Positions 43,210 through 45,153 of a stretch of 45,153 bases of DNA are shown here, one piece after another. The stretch is taken from positions 1-45,153 of the forward strand of contig NZ_NWUX01000030.1 in NCBI RefSeq assembly GCF_002374315.1. The letters are read 5' to 3'. Both the position numbers and the translations under genes were made by a program. Each line of letters opens with the position of its first letter. Position 1 is the stretch's first letter. Below the pieces are notes generated by a model. That model did no database searches. It saw nothing but the letters and a program-made list of their open reading frames with translations, and was not told where the DNA came from. This DNA is from Vreelandella nigrificans. GTDB lineage: Bacteria; Pseudomonadota; Gammaproteobacteria; Pseudomonadales; Halomonadaceae.

Positions 43210-44163
43210 TTATGCGTCGTTTTGTACCGGGCTGTCTTCGTCGTTTTGTGCCGGAGGTGGTGGAATATCTGGCGGTGTTTCTAAGGTGACCCTGCCGAGC
43301 TTGCCATCCCGCAGTTCATGTAGCAGCACTTCTGCACCGCGATGCAGGTCTACCTCACCTCCAGGTCGCAGGCCACCGCGCTTTCCTGCAATTTCTTTTA
43401 AAATGGCGTGACCGTCAAAGCCAGCAATTGCCAGGAAATCTGGCTTTTTAGGGCCATCGGCATCGACTTCGTACGCTACTGGAGCCTCGTAGGTGGGCAG
43501 CGATTTTAGCTTGTAGCGCGTGCTCAACGCCTCTGGGTAGCGTTTGGCAAGCTCTGCACTGGTGACAATGGCCACATCCGTATATTCAATCGCGGTATCG
43601 CGAATTGCCCCGCTAGCAGCTAAGCGGTAGGCACTGGCTTGGTCTTCAATTTTTGGCCACAGTACCCCAGGAGTGTCGATCAGAGCCACGCGGCCATCTA
43701 TACGTACTTTTTGCTGGCGCTTAGTTACTGCTGGTTCATTGCCGGTTTTGGCGATTTTGCGGCCAGCAAGGCCGTTGATCAGCGTCGATTTTCCCACGTT
43801 GGGAATGCCCATTACCATAACGCGCACGTCTCGGTCAGCGCGCACCGCGCCCGCTAGCTCATGGCAGAGCTTAGGGATTTTCTTGAGCTCACGAGTATTC
43901 GTAGTAGTAATCGCAAGTGCACGGGTGTCATCCTGAGCGTCGAAAAAGGCCACCCACTCGGCAGTGCGCTCGGGGTCGGCTAGGTCGGCTCTGGAAAGAA
44001 TCTTCAATACTGGCTTGTGGCGGGTTAGCTCGGCCAGCATTGGATTGGCGCTGGAGTAGGGCAGACGCGCATCAAGCACTTCGATCACAACATCAATTTC
44101 GGGCAGCGCGTCCTTGATCTGGCGGCGGGCCTTGTTCATATGTCCGGGGAACCAGCCGAGCAT
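43210..44163 (-). CDS. ylqF: YlqF/RbgA-type ribosome biogenesis GTPase
   Basis: Circularly permuted GTPase of the YlqF/RbgA family, which assists late 50S assembly in bacteria that have it. The 317 residues carry MLGWFPGHMNKA at the N-terminus, G5/G4-like elements first (DARLPYSSANP at 31-41, then SRAD at 57-60 in place of NKxD), then G1 GIPNVGKS (119-126), the G2 TKRQQ threonine near 146-150, and G3 DTPG (~158-161). A C-terminal RNA-binding region includes GKRGGLRPGGEVD. The tail is Pro/Asp-rich. SRAD instead of NKAD may alter guanine recognition. A tandem repeat occupies its leader. Confidence 0.92.
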   Translation of the reverse strand: MLGWFPGHMNKARRQIKDALPEIDVVIEVLDARLPYSSANPMLAELTRHKPVLKILSRADLADPERTAEWVAFFDAQDDTRALAITTTNTRELKKIPKLCHELAGAVRADRDVRVMVMGIPNVGKSTLINGLAGRKIAKTGNEPAVTKRQQKVRIDGRVALIDTPGVLWPKIEDQASAYRLAASGAIRDTAIEYTDVAIVTSAELAKRYPEALSTRYKLKSLPTYEAPVAYEVDADGPKKPDFLAIAGFDGHAILKEIAGKRGGLRPGGEVDLHRGAEVLLHELRDGKLGRVTLETPPDIPPPPAQNDEDSPVQNDA

Positions 44164-44179
44164 GGGTTTCTCCTACAAT

Positions 44180-44226
44180 CACAAAGAGTACGAGCACAAA
44201 AAGAGTACCAGCACAAAGAATACAAG
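44180..44226. repeat. 15-17-bp tandem repeat in the ylqF leader
   Basis: Three units at 44180-44194, 44195-44211 and 44212-44226 share CACAAAGAGTAC-AG, with a 2-bp insertion in the middle one. A fourth degenerate start follows. It ends at the msrB terminator and begins 16 bp upstream of the ylqF start. Confidence 0.82.
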
Positions 44227-44229
44227 CAT

Positions 44230-44266
44230 AAAAAAGCGGGCTGCCATTCTAGCAGATGGCACCCGC
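44230..44266 (-). terminator. msrB terminator
   Basis: On the minus strand GCGGG-TGCCA pairs with its complement with one bulged base (44236-44246 with 44257-44266), then six T. Confidence 0.85.
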
Positions 44267-44292
44267 CTTGCTGGGATAGATCAAGGTTTTTG

Positions 44293-44691
44293 CTATTCGT
44301 CGGGGTGAAACTCTAACGAAACAGAGTTAATGCAGTAACGTAAGCCAGTAGTTTCTGGTGGCCCATCGGGGAATACGTGACCAAGATGGGCATCACAATG
44401 AGAGCACACTACCTCAGTACGAATCATGCCATTGGAGGTATCGCGGTGTTCCTCTATGCAGCGGATACCTAGCGGGCGATCAAAGCTTGGCCAACCGCAA
44501 CCCGCGTCAAACTTGTGCTCGTTCTCAAACAGCGGTGCATGGCAGCACACGCAGTGGTAGATACCTTGAGCACCGTTAACCTGATAGTCGCCGCTGAACG
44601 GCCGCTCGGTACCTTTTTCTCGGGCTACCCGGTATTGCTCTGGGGTGAGCTGCTTGCGCCACTCGTCGGGGGACTTGTCTATTTTCGCCAT
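44293..44691 (-). CDS. msrB: Peptide methionine-(R)-sulfoxide reductase MsrB
   Basis: Repairs methionine-R-sulfoxide in proteins. The 132-residue protein has the structural zinc site Cys47, Cys50, Cys96 and Cys99, the GCGWPSF motif (64-70) and the catalytic Cys120 in RYCINSVSL. The length is close to E. coli MsrB (137). The ATG at 44691 is preceded by GGAGAC. No msrA is nearby. It appears to be a single-gene unit ended by its own terminator. Confidence 0.97.
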   Translation of the reverse strand: MAKIDKSPDEWRKQLTPEQYRVAREKGTERPFSGDYQVNGAQGIYHCVCCHAPLFENEHKFDAGCGWPSFDRPLGIRCIEEHRDTSNGMIRTEVVCSHCDAHLGHVFPDGPPETTGLRYCINSVSLEFHPDE

Positions 44692-44891
44692 GGGGGTCTC
44701 CTCTCCCGCTGGTTACCGTTAAGCAGGCTAGAGTATCACTTACCTAAGTGACAGCAGATAGCATGCTCAGGTTTAGCATGTGCGAAAGGTGAAGAAATCG
44801 CCAGTGTAACGATTACACGCTGGCTGTACTGGCGTTGATCATCCCAGTGACGTCGCTCACTCCAAGTAAAACCGTTTTGATTTCAGACTGC

Positions 44892-44920
44892 TTGACAGTT
44901 TGTGAAGGGCTGAGTAATAT
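44892..44920 (+). promoter_or_regulatory. Promoter of the tRNA-Glu/tRNA-Gly operon
   Basis: Consensus TTGACA (44892-44897), a 17-bp spacer, and TAATAT (44915-44920), followed by a GC-rich discriminator ACGCGCCACC. That discriminator is typical of stable-RNA promoters under stringent control. The -10 ends 28 bp before the mature tRNA-Glu 5' end. Confidence 0.88.
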
Positions 44921-44948
44921 ACGCGCCACCTCGACGAGGCAATGAAAC

Positions 44949-45024
44949 GTCCCATTCGTCTAGTGGTCTAGGACACCGCCCTTTCACGGCGGGAACAGGG
45001 GTTCGAACCCCCTATGGGACGCCA
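44949..45024 (+). tRNA. tRNA-Glu (anticodon UUC)
   Basis: Cloverleaf with acceptor GTCCCAT/ATGGGAC, anticodon stem CCGCC/GGCGG around loop CTTTCAC (anticodon TTC), T-arm GGGGTTCGAACCCC, discriminator G and encoded CCA. The UUC wobble uridine is a target of MnmA encoded in the same window. Confidence 0.97.
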
Positions 45025-45078
45025 CTTACTCTTTAGCGTAAGATCAGAAGCGTAAGAGGTCGTCAGGTAATCGGAGTT

Positions 45079-45153
45079 GCGGGAATAGCTCAGTGGTAGA
45101 GCATCGCCTTGCCAAGGCGAGGGTCGGGAGTTCGAATCTCCTTTCCCGCTCCA
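45079..45153 (+). tRNA. tRNA-Gly (anticodon GCC)
   Basis: Acceptor GCGGGAA/TTCCCGC, D-arm TAGCTCAGTGGTAGAGCA, anticodon stem CGCC/GGCG around TTGCCAA (anticodon GCC), T-arm with GGTTCGAATCTCC-like GAGTTCGAATCTC, and encoded CCA at the window end. It is 54 bp after tRNA-Glu and probably co-transcribed. More tRNAs may follow beyond the edge. Confidence 0.97.

Overview
The window looks like chromosomal housekeeping DNA from a gammaproteobacterium, most likely a member of the Halomonadaceae (Halomonas or a close relative). This is inferred from overall protein resemblance, moderate GC content, a 744-residue monomeric isocitrate dehydrogenase, a subfamily-3 isocitrate lyase of about 530 residues, and a very large (about 1,600 residues) NAD-glutamate dehydrogenase. 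Much of the gene order also matches E. coli as I remember it: icd/rluE-nudJ-mnmA-hflD-purB...roxA, then clpS-clpA-infA-aat...ftsK-lolA-rarA, then pyrD...rlmL...rmf.

Layout. Positions 1-3625 hold a metal locus: a nickel-type ABC importer (nikA, nikB) divergent from its regulator nikR across a perfect NikR operator, followed by slyD. nikB is cut short at the left edge by what looks like the end of an IS3-family insertion sequence. Positions 3807-7458 hold a small membrane protein, a glycine-zipper lipoprotein, isocitrate lyase and a GNAT acetyltransferase. Positions 7464-13048 are a leftward run: roxA, purB, hflD, mnmA, nudJ-like and rluE, divergent from icd at 13303. Positions 15727-20566 gather the N-degron machinery: the adaptor ClpS, the unfoldase ClpA, IF-1, and the two leucyl-transferases Bpt and Aat. 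Positions 20683-27391 carry ftsK, lolA, rarA and a hemerythrin-like protein. Positions 27509-35733 carry murI, trmA, gdhB and pyrD. Positions 35903-39444 carry rmf, rlmKL, a glutaredoxin-like protein and a small WGR-domain protein. Positions 39529-44691 carry pdxB, htpX, alaA, a YlqF-type GTPase and msrB. The right edge ends with tRNA-Glu and tRNA-Gly behind a near-consensus promoter.

No phage, CRISPR array or defence island was found. The most unusual signal is distributed. Short head-to-tail duplications, usually 12-17 bp per unit and unrelated in sequence, recur at least nine times: at gene ends, in leaders, and inside the ftsK linker and pdxB. Other points worth checking are the insertion in nikB, an 11-C tract in ftsK, a hemerythrin-like protein missing metal ligands, a stand-alone 93-residue WGR protein, and a monomeric icd sitting where E. 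coli has its homodimeric icd.
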